The notes under the pieces are model-generated. The model saw only the letters and a list, made by a program, of their open reading frames with translations. It had not been told where the DNA came from and did not search any database. Below, piece by piece: positions 16,689-25,048 of a stretch of DNA of 64,000 nt. Made by a program: the position numbers and the translations under genes. Source of the DNA: Salegentibacter lacus. GTDB taxonomy: Bacteria > Bacteroidota > Bacteroidia > Flavobacteriales > Flavobacteriaceae. The first letter of the stretch is position 1; each line of letters starts with the position of its first letter. The DNA lies in contig NZ_JAIQZB010000002.1 of assembly GCF_020164555.1 (NCBI RefSeq), positions 225,707 through 289,706 on the forward strand. Direction: 5' to 3'.

Positions 16689-18206
16689 ATGTCAGCTAAA
16701 GTTCGCGTGCGTTTTGCACCAAGTCCAACCGGCCCTTTGCATATTGGCGGGGTAAGAACAGCTTTATATAATTATTTATTTGCCAAAAAACACAAGGGCG
16801 ATTTTGTATTGCGTATTGAGGATACCGATCAAAACCGCTATGTAGAAGGTGCCGAAGATTATATTATTGAATCCCTTAATTGGTGCGGAATTCCTTTTAA
16901 CGAAGGTCCCGGCAAAGAAGGTGATTACGGCCCTTACCGCCAGAGTGAGCGCAAAGATATGTACCGAAAATATGCCGAAGAACTTATTAAATCCGATAAT
17001 GCTTATTATGCTTTTGATACGGCTGAAGAATTAGACGCACATAGAAAAGACCACGAAGAAAAAGGCAAAACCTTTATCTATAACTGGCATAATCGCCAAA
17101 AATTGAAAAACTCCCTGGCACTTTCTGAAGATGAAATCAGGGATAAATTAGATGCCGGCGAAGATTACGTGATCAGGTTTAAATCGCCTGAAGCAGAAAA
17201 TCTTCATATTAAAGATGAAATTCGTGGTGAAATGGAAATTGATACCAGCACTTTAGACGATAAGGTTTTATTTAAAAGTGATGGGATGCCAACTTACCAC
17301 CTGGCCAATATTGTTGACGATCATTTAATGGAAATCTCTCACGTTATTCGTGGTGAAGAGTGGCTGCCTTCTTTAGCGCTTCATTTTATGTTGTACAGAG
17401 CTTTTGGATGGGATGCCCCTAAATTTGCGCATTTACCGCTTATTTTGAAGCCGCAGGGAAAAGGAAAATTAAGCAAGAGAGATGGTGATAAACTCGGATT
17501 TCCCGTATTTCCGCTGGAATGGAAAGATCCAAATTCAGGAGAAATTTCTGCAGGTTATAGAGAAGACGGATATTTCCCTGAAGCCGTTACCAATATGTTA
17601 GCCTTTTTGGGTTGGAATCCCGGAACAGAACAGGAATTCTTTAAACTTAACGAACTGGTTGAAGCTTTTGAAATAGATCGTGTTCATAAAGGCGGAGCTA
17701 AATTTGATCCCGAAAAAACCAAGTGGTTTCAGCAACATTATATGCACGAGGCAGATGAAAAAGTAGTCGCTGAAAAGCTGGAAAAAATTCTTCAGCACAA
17801 AGAAATAGAAGCATCTTCAGAGTATGTGTTACAGGTAGTTGAATTAATGAAAGAGCGTGCTGTTTTTGTAAACGATATTTGGGAACAGGGTTATTTTTTC
17901 TTCGTTGCCCCTACCTCATACGATCCTAAAAATGCGAAAAAAGCATGGAAAGAAGATACTTCAGACCTGATGCAGGAATTAATTGATGTTTTAAAAGAAC
18001 AGGAAAGTTTTGAGGCTGAAACCTTAGAGGCAAAAGTAAAAGCCTGGATCCAGGAAAAGGAAGTCGGTTTTGGAAAAGTAATGCAGCCATTTAGGTTAGC
18101 CCTGGTTGGCGCTATGCAAGGACCCGACCTTTATGAAATTGCCGAAATGATTGGAAAAGAAGAAACCATTTCCCGTTTGGAAAAGGCTATAAAAACGCTG
18201 GGCTAA
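16689..18206 (+). CDS. gltX: Glutamate-tRNA ligase
   Basis: Charges tRNA-Glu with glutamate in the cytosol. The product has 505 residues. The class I signatures are clear: RFAPSPTGPLHIGG (HIGH box) near residue 6 and GKLSKRDGD (KMSKS box) near 262. I chose the ATG at 16689 because MSAKVRVRFAPSP is the usual family start; the frame stays open upstream only through weak start codons. It is followed by a large palindromic repeat that ends in a T-run and probably terminates the transcript. Confidence 0.97.
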   Translation: MSAKVRVRFAPSPTGPLHIGGVRTALYNYLFAKKHKGDFVLRIEDTDQNRYVEGAEDYIIESLNWCGIPFNEGPGKEGDYGPYRQSERKDMYRKYAEELIKSDNAYYAFDTAEELDAHRKDHEEKGKTFIYNWHNRQKLKNSLALSEDEIRDKLDAGEDYVIRFKSPEAENLHIKDEIRGEMEIDTSTLDDKVLFKSDGMPTYHLANIVDDHLMEISHVIRGEEWLPSLALHFMLYRAFGWDAPKFAHLPLILKPQGKGKLSKRDGDKLGFPVFPLEWKDPNSGEISAGYREDGYFPEAVTNMLAFLGWNPGTEQEFFKLNELVEAFEIDRVHKGGAKFDPEKTKWFQQHYMHEADEKVVAEKLEKILQHKEIEASSEYVLQVVELMKERAVFVNDIWEQGYFFFVAPTSYDPKNAKKAWKEDTSDLMQELIDVLKEQESFEAETLEAKVKAWIQEKEVGFGKVMQPFRLALVGAMQGPDLYEIAEMIGKEETISRLEKAIKTLG

Positions 18207-18224
18207 GACATACACTCATTAGTT

Positions 18225-18366
18225 AAAAAGGCTTGTTTGAAAAGTTTTAGAGACGTCATTCTGAACTTGTTTCAGGATCTAATGTCTGGTTAATTAATTC
18301 ATGTTAGAAGCTGAAACAAGTTCAGCTTGACAATAAAAGTAAACTTTTCAAACAGCCTATTTTTTT
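18225..18366. repeat. Dispersed palindromic element, copy 2 (probable gltX terminator)
   Basis: Outer arms GGCTTGTTTGAAAAGTTT and AAACTTTTCAAACAGCC (18341-18357) pair over 17 bp with one bulge, and the right arm is followed by TATTTTTTT. Inner half-sites are CTGAACTTGTTTCAGGATCTAA and its inverted mate GTTAGAAGCTGAAACAAG (18303-18320). It begins 19 bp after the gltX stop, so terminator function is likely. Confidence 0.8.
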
Positions 18367-18530
18367 CCTACCTCCTACCACATAGCTAAGTAAAATACTT
18401 AAGAGCAAGCTTACGAAGTATTATGATTGGAAATACAATTTGATTTAGAGGCAAGCCTCGGAATATTTAATCTCGATTATCGAGCAAAGTTTCACTATCT
18501 TGGGGAACAATCAATTCATAAACTTCAAAT
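18367..18530. other. Intergenic remainder upstream of the SPFH gene
   Basis: This is the second half of a 324-bp gap between gltX and the SPFH gene. It holds a second repeat type: AGAGCAAGCTTACGAAG around 18401, GAGGCAAGCCTC near 18448, then the palindrome CTCGATTATCGAG. TATCTTGG near 18496 is a poor promoter match. No gene is seen. Confidence 0.5.
18472..18484. repeat. CTCGATTATCGAG palindrome, copy 1
   Basis: A 13-bp odd palindrome upstream of the SPFH gene. It recurs at 22821 and, with the central bases inverted, at 29422. Copies 1 and 2 share the flank GAG-CAxGC before the palindrome. Confidence 0.6.
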
Positions 18531-19493
18531 ATGCTTAGCTACGTCTTCATCCCCATCATTATTGTTTTATTTCTGGTGATCCTTTTCAGCGGAATTTTCA
18601 CTGTTCGCCAACAAAAAGCGGCGATTTTAGAACGATTTGGAAAGTTTAAAAGCATTAAAAATTCCGGACTTCATTTAAAGATTCCTATAATAGATCAAAT
18701 TGCCGGTAGAATCAATTTAAAAGTACAACAGCTGGATGTTCTGGTGGAAACCAAAACCAAGGATAACGTATTTGTAAAGTTGAAAATTTCAGTACAATTC
18801 CAGGTTATCAGAACCAATATTTACGATGCCTTCTATAAACTTGAAAGTCCGTCAGATCAGATTACTTCTTATGTTTTTGATGTTGTAAGAGCTGAAGTTC
18901 CAAAAATGATCCTTGATGATGTTTTTGAACGAAAAGACGATATTGCCATTGCCGTTAACCGTGAGCTTAATCAATCTATGCAGGATTATGGTTATGACAT
19001 CATTAAAACGCTTGTAACAGACATTGATCCCGATGAGCAGGTGAAACACGCTATGAACAGAATAAACTCGGCAGAACGCGAGAAAGTGGCTGCAGAGTAC
19101 GAAGGAGAAGCCGAAAGAATACGAATTGTGGCTAAAGCGCGCGCCGAAGCCGAAAGTAAGCGCTTACAGGGACAGGGAATTGCCGACCAAAGAAGAGAAA
19201 TTGCCCGCGGACTTGAAGAAAGTGTTGATGTACTTAATAATGTTGGTATAAACTCCCAGGAAGCTTCGGCTTTAATTGTGGTGACACAGCATTACGATAC
19301 ACTGCAAGCCATTGGTGAAGAAACCAACAGTAATCTTATTTTATTGCCGAATTCGCCCCAGGCCGGTAGCGATATGCTAAATAATATGGTGGCTTCTTTT
19401 ACAGCTTCTAACCAGATTGGGGAAGCTATGCGTAAGAAAAACGAAGAAATTGAACAGGAGAAAAAGAATCAGGATGATTCTAGAAAGAAGTAA
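18531..19493 (+). CDS. SPFH/stomatin-family membrane scaffold protein
   Basis: A 320-residue SPFH (band 7) protein. It has one N-terminal membrane helix (about residues 3-24), then the conserved VRQQKAAILERFGKFKSI start of the SPFH domain, a VKLKISVQFQVI strand, the NRINSAEREKVAAEYEGEAE helix and a C-terminal charged tail. Stomatin-like proteins form membrane microdomains and often regulate proteases or channels. No NfeD or FtsH partner is adjacent here, so a specific role cannot be assigned. It stands alone between two palindromic repeats. Confidence 0.92.
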   Translation: MLSYVFIPIIIVLFLVILFSGIFTVRQQKAAILERFGKFKSIKNSGLHLKIPIIDQIAGRINLKVQQLDVLVETKTKDNVFVKLKISVQFQVIRTNIYDAFYKLESPSDQITSYVFDVVRAEVPKMILDDVFERKDDIAIAVNRELNQSMQDYGYDIIKTLVTDIDPDEQVKHAMNRINSAEREKVAAEYEGEAERIRIVAKARAEAESKRLQGQGIADQRREIARGLEESVDVLNNVGINSQEASALIVVTQHYDTLQAIGEETNSNLILLPNSPQAGSDMLNNMVASFTASNQIGEAMRKKNEEIEQEKKNQDDSRKK

Positions 19494-19520
19494 TTAAAAA
19501 CCTCTTCTTGCCTAAATAAA

Positions 19521-19640
19521 AAGGGTTTGAAAGTTTGTTTCTGAATCCTACGTCATTCTGAACTTGTTTCAGAATCTAACATTTTAGAACCTGAAACAAG
19601 TTCAGGTTGACGGGGATAAAAAATAAACTTTCAAACCCTT
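19521..19640. repeat. Dispersed palindromic element, copy 3
   Basis: The outer arms are a perfect 16-bp inverted repeat, AAGGGTTTGAAAGTTT (19521-19536) and AAACTTTCAAACCCTT (19625-19640). Inner half-sites CGTCATTCTGAACTTGTTTC and CTGAAACAAGTTCAGGTTGA also pair. It lies between convergent genes, consistent with two-way termination. Confidence 0.85.
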
Positions 19641-19661
19641 ATAATATCTATAAGAAGTTTT

Positions 19662-19895
19662 CTAACCTTTTACTTTAGCAGTTACCTTTTTTAAACCGGT
19701 AAGCTTTGTTACAGCTTTAAGAATAAAGGCTTTTTGTAAAATAGATCCTGCCATACTTCCCATAAGCGATAAGGGAGACATAGCACTTTTAGTACGCTCT
19801 ACATTTAATTTGATCTCCTCCTGGTCTATTTTGGTTTGAAGTTTCAGAATTTTTAAATCCCGATCTATTTCTTTAAATGAACTGTATTCCTTCAT
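19662..19895 (-). CDS. Small DUF6327-like protein
   Basis: A 77-residue protein, MKEYSSFKEIDRDLKILKLQ at the start, with a helical N-terminal half and a C-terminal half rich in small and hydrophobic residues (SPLSLMGSMAGSILQKAFIL) that may touch the membrane. I recall a Bacteroidota family of this type annotated as DUF6327, usually beside YtxH and holin-like genes, as here. It is last in the three-gene leftward operon, 5 bp after the holin-like gene. Function is unknown. Confidence 0.75.
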   Translation of the reverse strand: MKEYSSFKEIDRDLKILKLQTKIDQEEIKLNVERTKSAMSPLSLMGSMAGSILQKAFILKAVTKLTGLKKVTAKVKG

Positions 19896-19900
19896 AGCGA

Positions 19901-20251
19901 TTAGTCGTTAAAAAATTTTCTTGAAACTTTTACCAAAAGTAATTTTTCAATCGGTTTTTTTCCGAAAATAAGAACAAGGAGGAATAGTAAAAAATAGAAT
20001 CCGCCAACAATAAAGTAACCAGAAGACGGTGTACCTATAGCCTCGCTAATAACAATAGCCAGCGCTACAGAGACCAATATTAAAGCAAAAATGAAAAATA
20101 TACCCAATAATAAACCCTGAACGAGACCAATGGCCCCCTTCATAGCAGATTTAAAGAATTGAAGTTTATAATATTCGGTATTGCTGTGGGCAAATGCCTT
20201 CAAATTATAATTTAGCTCTTCAATACTTCTGTGTAGTTTTTCAAATGCCAT
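19901..20251 (-). CDS. Phage-holin-like (Holin-X type) membrane protein
   Basis: A 116-residue membrane protein with an N-terminal helix (LHRSIEELNYNLKAFAHS) and two long hydrophobic segments (about residues 42-68 and 78-95) ending in a basic tail. It resembles the Actinobacteriota-type holin-X (PF07332) family, which in non-phage genomes is usually found with YtxH in general-stress operons. There are no phage genes around, so it is unlikely to be a lysis protein. It lies 10 bp after ytxH-like and 5 bp before the DUF6327-like gene. Confidence 0.8.
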   Translation of the reverse strand: MAFEKLHRSIEELNYNLKAFAHSNTEYYKLQFFKSAMKGAIGLVQGLLLGIFFIFALILVSVALAIVISEAIGTPSSGYFIVGGFYFLLFLLVLIFGKKPIEKLLLVKVSRKFFND

Positions 20252-20261
20252 ACAAATGCTT

Positions 20262-20633
20262 CTATACTACTGCTTTATTAGATTTATTGGAATCTCCGCC
20301 TTTACCTTCTTTCTGTAGTCTGGCGTTTTGCTTTCTAAGCTCTTCCAATTTAGTTTCCATTGCAGTAAGGATATCATCTGCTTTATGACTTGCTGAAGAA
20401 AGTGTTTCTTCCAGACGCGCTTCAAAGTCTACACGAGCTTGTTTAGCTTTTTCGGTTAAGTTAGAAGAAGTTTCAGTATATTTTTTATTTAATTTATCCT
20501 GAGCTTTCTTAGACTCATCTTTTAATTTTTTGCGGGTTTTTTCGCCGCTATCTGGTGCATATAATAAACCTACTCCTGCTCCAATTGCAGCTCCGGTAAT
20601 TAATGCTAATAGTGTACTTCCTGTATTTGCCAT
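20262..20633 (-). CDS. YtxH domain-containing protein
   Basis: A 123-residue protein starting with a glycine-rich membrane segment, LALITGAAIGAGVGLLYAPDSG, immediately followed by EKTRKKLKDESKK, the classic YtxH signature. The rest is a long amphipathic helix rich in Lys, Glu and Ala. YtxH proteins are often stress-induced and membrane-associated. It is the first gene of the YtxH-holin-DUF6327 operon, with a promoter-like box 36 bp upstream. Confidence 0.9.
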   Translation of the reverse strand: MANTGSTLLALITGAAIGAGVGLLYAPDSGEKTRKKLKDESKKAQDKLNKKYTETSSNLTEKAKQARVDFEARLEETLSSASHKADDILTAMETKLEELRKQNARLQKEGKGGDSNKSNKAVV

Positions 20634-20668
20634 AATAGTTTTTTTGTTAGTTAAATTAATACTAGACC

Positions 20669-20676
20669 CAAAGATA
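20669..20676 (-). promoter_or_regulatory. Putative promoter -7 box of the ytxH-like operon
   Basis: The minus strand reads TATCTTTG, a TAnnTTTG match, about 36 bp before the start codon at 20633. No convincing -33 element was identified. Confidence 0.4.
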
Positions 20677-20774
20677 CAAGATGGGTTAAGGCTATGCTGT
20701 TAATAACCGGTTAATATGTTAAAATGCTTTACTAAAATATTCTTAAAAACCCATATAACCAAATGGATTACAGC

Positions 20775-22451
20775 TTATTTAATTTTTGCCCAGGAATCTC
20801 TAAGTGTTACAGTACGGTTAAAAATAGGTTTTCCTTCTTCAGATTCTTTATCTACACAGAAATATCCTATGCGTTGAAACTGAAATTTATCCTGAACTCC
20901 TGCCGATTTTAAACTTGGTTCAACAAAGCCTGTAATCACCTCCAGGGAATCGGGGTTCACGAATTCCATATAATCCTTCTCCTTATCTCCATCCGGATTT
21001 TCTACGCTAAATAAGCGATCGTAAAGCCTTATTTCGGTTTCCAAAGCGTGTTTAGCAGATACCCAGTGTAAGGTTCCTTTCACTTTTCGCATAGATTCTT
21101 CGGTACCGCTTCCACTCTTACTTTTAGGATCGTAAGTACAATGGATTTCGGTAATATTTCCTTCGGAATCCTTTACTACTTCTTCCCCTTTAATAATATA
21201 AGCGTTCTTTAATCTCACTTCTTTCCCCAGGGTTAACCTGAAAAATTTTCTGTTGGCGCTTTCCTTAAAATCTTCCTTTTCAATATAAAGTTCCCTTGAA
21301 AATGGGATTTCTCTGCTTCCAGCTGATTCATCTTCCGGGTTATTTTCTGCTTCTAACCACTCTTCTTTTCCTTCTTCATAATTGGTAATCACCAATTTTA
21401 CAGGATCTAAAACGCCCATAACTCTTGGCGCTGTTTTATTAAGATCTTCCCGGGCGCAAAATTCTAAATGCGCAACGTCTATCATATTCTCTCGTTTCCC
21501 AACTCCAATAGAATCGGCAAATTTCCTTATAGCATTAGGAGTATAACCTCTTCGTCTAAGACCGGAAATTGTAGGCATTCTGGGATCGTCCCAGGAATTA
21601 ACCACGCCCTTCTCCACCAGTTGCATCAGTTTACGTTTACTAACTACAGTATGGCTTAAGTTTCTACGGGCAAATTCACGTTGTTTTGGCTTTAATTCGC
21701 CTTCCTTACTTACCTTTTCTACAAACCAGTTATATAATTCACGGTGCGGTAAAAATTCAAGCGTACAGAAAGAATGTGAAATACTTTCTATAAAATCACT
21801 TTCGCCATGCGCCCAATCGTACATTGGGTAAATCTTCCAGGTATCATTAGTACGGTGATGGCTTTTATGCAAACAACGGTACATCACAGGATCGCGCATA
21901 AGCATATTTGGAGAAGTCATATCTATTTTTGCGCGTAAAACGTGTCCGCGTTCCGGGGTTTCGCCGTTTTTCATTTTCGAAAAAAGTTCGATATTTTCTT
22001 CCACGGAACGATTTCTATACGGACTTTCCTTGCCGGGTTCGGTTGGAGTTCCCTTTTGGAGCGCAATTTCTTCGGAAGTCTGACTATCTACATAAGCATC
22101 TCCATTCTTAATCATTTCCACAGCCCAATCGTACAGCTGCTGAAAATAATCTGAAGCATAACATTCCTTTTCCCATTTAAATCCCAGCCACAAAACATCC
22201 TCCTTTATGGCATCTACAAACTCCTGCTCTTCTTTTATAGGATTGGTATCGTCAAAACGAAGGTTTACGGGAGCATTGTATTTTTCACCCAAACCAAAAT
22301 TGAGACAAATCGAAGAGGCGTGCCCTATATGAAGATAACCATTAGGTTCCGGTGGAAACCTGAATTTAAGGTCTTCCTTCTTGTAAGTAGTTTGAAGGTC
22401 TTCTTCTATAATTTGCTCAATAAAATTGAGCGATTTTTTTTCTTCAGCCAT
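20775..22451 (-). CDS. glnS: Glutamine-tRNA ligase
   Basis: Charges tRNA-Gln directly with glutamine in the cytosol. It is a 558-residue class I synthetase of the GlnRS type, with FPPEPNGYLHIGHASSICLN (HIGH box) near residue 31 and VVSKRKLMQLV (KMSKS box) near 267. The C-terminal anticodon-binding beta barrels are complete, ending FNRTVTLRDSWAKIK. With gltX also here, this organism should not depend on the amidotransferase route for Gln-tRNA. It is a single gene, transcribed leftwards. Confidence 0.97.
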   Translation of the reverse strand: MAEEKKSLNFIEQIIEEDLQTTYKKEDLKFRFPPEPNGYLHIGHASSICLNFGLGEKYNAPVNLRFDDTNPIKEEQEFVDAIKEDVLWLGFKWEKECYASDYFQQLYDWAVEMIKNGDAYVDSQTSEEIALQKGTPTEPGKESPYRNRSVEENIELFSKMKNGETPERGHVLRAKIDMTSPNMLMRDPVMYRCLHKSHHRTNDTWKIYPMYDWAHGESDFIESISHSFCTLEFLPHRELYNWFVEKVSKEGELKPKQREFARRNLSHTVVSKRKLMQLVEKGVVNSWDDPRMPTISGLRRRGYTPNAIRKFADSIGVGKRENMIDVAHLEFCAREDLNKTAPRVMGVLDPVKLVITNYEEGKEEWLEAENNPEDESAGSREIPFSRELYIEKEDFKESANRKFFRLTLGKEVRLKNAYIIKGEEVVKDSEGNITEIHCTYDPKSKSGSGTEESMRKVKGTLHWVSAKHALETEIRLYDRLFSVENPDGDKEKDYMEFVNPDSLEVITGFVEPSLKSAGVQDKFQFQRIGYFCVDKESEEGKPIFNRTVTLRDSWAKIK

Positions 22452-22765
22452 AATTTATTAAAATAGAAAACCTCGTAATAGAGGTTAAAATCAGACATTT
22501 ATTTTTAGATTCGAGCAAGGCTCAAAATAGTACACCCTTTTACAGGAATAATGCGCAAAGTTACCAAAAAATAGATCGCCGCACCCAAGCATTACCCTAC
22601 AAGAATAAGATAATTCCTTTTTTATAGCATTTATACTAAACATAATACCCGATTTAAAAACTTTGGAGGTCATTCTGGGAGCAAATCTCACATTTCAAAG
22701 ATTTTGAAAGAAATATTGGCGATAAACTTATTCATTAATAAATTGATATAAAGCCCCTGCAAACT
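22452..22765. other. Intergenic region between glnS and folB, no gene supported
   Basis: The gap from 22452 to 22847 holds no convincing gene. A short leftward reading frame at 22491-22691 has no family resemblance and no good start context. GAGCAAGGCTC at about 22513 resembles the flank of the CTCGATTATCGAG repeats. The folB promoter-like sequence and a repeat copy occupy the last 100 bp. Confidence 0.5.
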
Positions 22766-22773
22766 TATATTTG
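22743..22773 (+). promoter_or_regulatory. Putative folB promoter
   Basis: TTG at 22743-22745 and TATATTTG at 22766-22773 are 20 bp apart. The predicted start site would leave a leader of about 70 bases that contains the CTCGATTATCGAG palindrome. Confidence 0.45.
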
Positions 22774-22820
22774 TAAACTATCTTGGAGCAGGCTCACGAG
22801 ATATTACAGAGTATATAAAT

Positions 22821-22833
22821 CTCGATTATCGAG
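22821..22833. repeat. CTCGATTATCGAG palindrome, copy 2
   Basis: Identical to the copy at 18472, again just upstream of a rightward gene, and preceded by GGAGCAGGCTCACGAG at about 22784. It lies 14 bp before the folB start codon and could fold in the leader of that mRNA. Confidence 0.6.
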
Positions 22834-22847
22834 TAAAAAATAATCTT

Positions 22848-23204
22848 TTGGGAAGTATAAAATTAAAAAATATCAAGGTTTTTGCCTATCACGGTTGTCT
22901 TGATGAAGAAGGAAAAATAGGAAGCGATTACCGCGTAGATCTAAAAGTTAAAGGTGATCTGTCACATTCAGCCAAAACCGATGCTCTGGCAGATACTATA
23001 GACTATGTTCATTTAAATAAAATTGTAAAGGAGGAAATGGCAATTAGATCTAAACTCCTGGAACATGTGGCCGAACGGATTTTAAAACGAGTGCTGGAAG
23101 AAATTATTTTAGTACAAAAAGCAAAGGTTGAAGTTTCGAAAATCAATCCGCCTATTGGTGGAAATGTAGCTATGGTTAGTGTTATTAGAAGTAAATCACG
23201 TTAA
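22848..23204 (+). CDS. folB: Dihydroneopterin aldolase
   Basis: Converts dihydroneopterin to 6-hydroxymethyl-dihydropterin plus glycolaldehyde in folate synthesis. The 118-residue length is usual. The family start xxIxLKNIKVFAYHGCLDEE is present, with the Tyr-His-Gly segment and the C-terminal KINPPIGG motif. No in-frame ATG fits; the TTG at 22848 gives MGSIKLKNIKVFAYHG, which agrees with the common MGxIxLxNI start. A CTCGATTATCGAG palindrome lies in the short leader. The tRNA-Cys gene follows. Confidence 0.93.
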   Translation: MGSIKLKNIKVFAYHGCLDEEGKIGSDYRVDLKVKGDLSHSAKTDALADTIDYVHLNKIVKEEMAIRSKLLEHVAERILKRVLEEIILVQKAKVEVSKINPPIGGNVAMVSVIRSKSR

Positions 23205-23324
23205 TTTATTCGATAAAGCATTATTTCAAAGTTTAATTGAAGAGCAATTTTTTACTATTTTTAATCCTCTAAATCTTCCTGAGGTACGTAGGTTAGTTTT
23301 ATTTTTTAAACTTAAAATTTTTAC

Positions 23325-23332
23325 TACATTTG
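23325..23332 (+). promoter_or_regulatory. Putative tRNA-Cys promoter -7 box
   Basis: TACATTTG is a TAnnTTTG match ending 15 bp before the mature tRNA 5' end, a plausible distance. No clear -33 partner. Confidence 0.5.
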
Positions 23333-23347
23333 CCAACCCTTAAATAG

Positions 23348-23418
23348 GGCATCGTGGCCGAGTGGCTAGGCAGAGGTCTGCAAAACCTTGTACAGCGGTT
23401 CGAATCCGCTCGATGCCT
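23348..23418 (+). tRNA. tRNA-Cys (anticodon GCA)
   Basis: The acceptor arms GGCATCG and CGATGCC pair perfectly, with U as discriminator base, the identity element of tRNA-Cys. The anticodon stem-loop GGTCTGCAAAACC shows GCA, and the T-arm GCGGTTCGAATCCGC is complete. CCA is not encoded. A strong terminator follows directly, so it is a single-gene unit. Confidence 0.97.
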
Positions 23419-23421
23419 CAA

Positions 23422-23455
23422 AAAAAGCTCCTTTTTTAAGGGGCTTTTTTTTATA
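23422..23455 (+). terminator. Rho-independent terminator after tRNA-Cys
   Basis: AAAAGCTCCTT pairs with AAGGGGCTTTT, followed by a run of T. It ends about 15 bp before the stop of the convergent LysE gene and, because of the A-run on its left, may stop that gene too. Confidence 0.85.
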
Positions 23456-23469
23456 AATCAAAACCAGAT

Positions 23470-24177
23470 TTAATTTTTATCTGGTTTAATGATATCTATA
23501 GAAGAAATTGTTTCAATTTGGTCTTGAAGTCCGTTTACCTGGTTAGGAAAAAGGCCCTGGAAAATAAGCATTCCGCCAAAAACGATAAGCATTATACTAA
23601 TCCCCTTCTTCATAAGATAGATTCGGTTTGGGGTAAGTTTTCTGTTCAATTTTTTAGCCAGGAGAATTTTAAAAACATCTAAAACGAGGTAAGTTCCTAA
23701 GACACTTCCGAAGAAAACCATTATCCTGTTTTGCTCCATTTCTAATTTTGGCCCAAAAATGATAATTAATCCCAACCAAAAACCCAGCACGCCAATATTG
23801 ATAAAATTCAATAGAAATCCTTTTACGGCTAAGCCAAAATAATCGCTTTTACTGAGTTTTCTAATCTCTGGAGTATCATCTTCCTGCCGAAGCACTTTTT
23901 TGGTCTGTACAAAGCTCATAACCCCGTAAGTGGCAAGGATCATCCCTCCAAATATGAATAACGCCGGATCGTCTTTAATACTGGCGAGGAGTTTAGTGGT
24001 ACTTAAATAAGCCACAAATAGGAATACAATATCTGCTACAATAACTCCTAAATCGAATGCAAATGCGGCTCTAAAGCCTTTTATAGCGGCGGTTTCCAGC
24101 AGTACAAAGAAGACCGGGCCAAGTAAAAACGCTAAAAAAAGACCTAAAGGTAGGGCTGCTAATACATCCTGAAACAT
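23470..24177 (-). CDS. LysE/RhtB-family amino-acid exporter
   Basis: A 235-residue inner-membrane protein with about six transmembrane helices. The N-terminus, LPLGLFLAFLLGPVFFVLLE, has the small-residue and proline pattern of the LysE family, which exports amino acids or related small molecules. A loop around residues 78-105 is hydrophilic. The substrate cannot be told. It is preceded by a promoter-like box in the short gap after the GIN-domain gene, so it may be transcribed on its own. Confidence 0.88.
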   Translation of the reverse strand: MFQDVLAALPLGLFLAFLLGPVFFVLLETAAIKGFRAAFAFDLGVIVADIVFLFVAYLSTTKLLASIKDDPALFIFGGMILATYGVMSFVQTKKVLRQEDDTPEIRKLSKSDYFGLAVKGFLLNFINIGVLGFWLGLIIIFGPKLEMEQNRIMVFFGSVLGTYLVLDVFKILLAKKLNRKLTPNRIYLMKKGISIMLIVFGGMLIFQGLFPNQVNGLQDQIETISSIDIIKPDKN

Positions 24178-24194
24178 ACAATTGTATTATTTTA

Positions 24195-24202
24195 CAAATG
24201 TA
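24195..24202 (-). promoter_or_regulatory. Putative promoter -7 box for the LysE-family gene
   Basis: The minus strand reads TACATTTG, 18 bp before the start codon and within the 30-bp gap between the GIN-domain gene and lysE-like. Confidence 0.4.
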
Positions 24203-24207
24203 GACTT

Positions 24208-24879
24208 TTAGTTTTTTCTAATAACTTTTCCGCCGAACAGGGTATTTTGATCTAAGGTTTTAGGATTTCCATATACGTTTACAGTGCCTCCTGCCCTAAC
24301 TTTTGCTTCTACGTTTCCACTCGCAGTAATATCTGCAACACCACCGGCTTTAATACTAATTTCGATATTAGTGGATTTTAGATTTTTTGCGAAGAATTTT
24401 CCACCGGTATTTATATCAATTTCCTGATCTTCAGTTTTACCTTCAACTTCAATCTCACCACCGGTATTAGAATCTACATAGAGTTTGGTAAGATTTACAT
24501 CAGCGAAAATATCGGCTCCTTCTGAAGCATTTAAATGAAGAAATTCCTGCTTCAATTTGGAATCAATCTTTATCGAAGCGTTTTGACGGGCGTCTATTTT
24601 ATCCAGTTTTTTAAACTGAATAGTGATTTGAGTATTATCATTATCCAGAATTTCATCTATGCTCATCCTCACTTTCAAAATGCCATTATCAATTTTGAAT
24701 TTTACATCAGTCCGGTTTTCACCGGTTACTGTTGCTTTATTCTTATTAGCTTCCTTTAAGATAACATCCAGTCCGTTGTAGACTTTAATTTCGGTAAATT
24801 CTCCCAGATCCTGGGTAAGTTCCTGAGCGCTTAACATTCCCACACTCATAAAAAACAATGCAAAAATAATTTTTTTCAT
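24208..24879 (-). CDS. Secreted GIN-domain (DUF2807) protein
   Basis: A 223-residue protein with an N-terminal signal peptide (KKIIFALFFMSVGMLSAQ) followed by a repetitive beta structure of the putative auto-transporter adhesin head GIN family (DUF2807). Repeats such as DVILKE...ATVTGE, INTGGKFFAKN and IKAGGVADITASGNV mark successive turns of a beta solenoid. The family is common in Bacteroidota and located in the envelope or outside; its role is unknown. A palindromic repeat separates it from rnr upstream. Confidence 0.88.
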   Translation of the reverse strand: MKKIIFALFFMSVGMLSAQELTQDLGEFTEIKVYNGLDVILKEANKNKATVTGENRTDVKFKIDNGILKVRMSIDEILDNDNTQITIQFKKLDKIDARQNASIKIDSKLKQEFLHLNASEGADIFADVNLTKLYVDSNTGGEIEVEGKTEDQEIDINTGGKFFAKNLKSTNIEISIKAGGVADITASGNVEAKVRAGGTVNVYGNPKTLDQNTLFGGKVIRKN

Positions 24880-24898
24880 CTCTATAAATTTTATTTTT

Positions 24899-25025
24899 AC
24901 GCCAAGCTGAACTTGTTTCAGCTTCTAAGATTTTTGTATATCAACAACTTAGATCTCCGAACAAATTTCAAAGCGAGCTCTGAAATAAACCCGTCTGAAG
25001 GAACGGGCAGGTTTAGAATGACGTT
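24899..25025. repeat. Dispersed palindromic element, copy 6
   Basis: It contains CAAGCTGAACTTGTTTCAG followed by CTTCTAAGATTT and, further on, CTGAAATAA and TTTAGAATGACG. A nested hairpin CCCGT...ACGGG lies near 24990-25007. No clear outer arms were found. It lies between rnr and the GIN-domain gene, both leftward. Confidence 0.65.
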
Positions 25026-25048
25026 CCTAATTTTTTTAAGACATTTAT

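Noticed and set aside
19901..20251. Holin-like gene as a prophage sign
   Set aside because: No phage structural, integrase or lysin genes are nearby, and the YtxH/holin/DUF6327 set is a known chromosomal stress-type arrangement.
21998..22012. TTCCACGGAAC in glnS, resembling parS
   Set aside because: Two central bases are missing compared with TTCCACGTGGAA, so the palindrome has the wrong spacing.
22491..22691. Leftward 66-codon frame between glnS and folB
   Set aside because: It has no recognisable domain, odd composition with many Cys and Tyr, and crosses repeat-like and promoter-like sequence.
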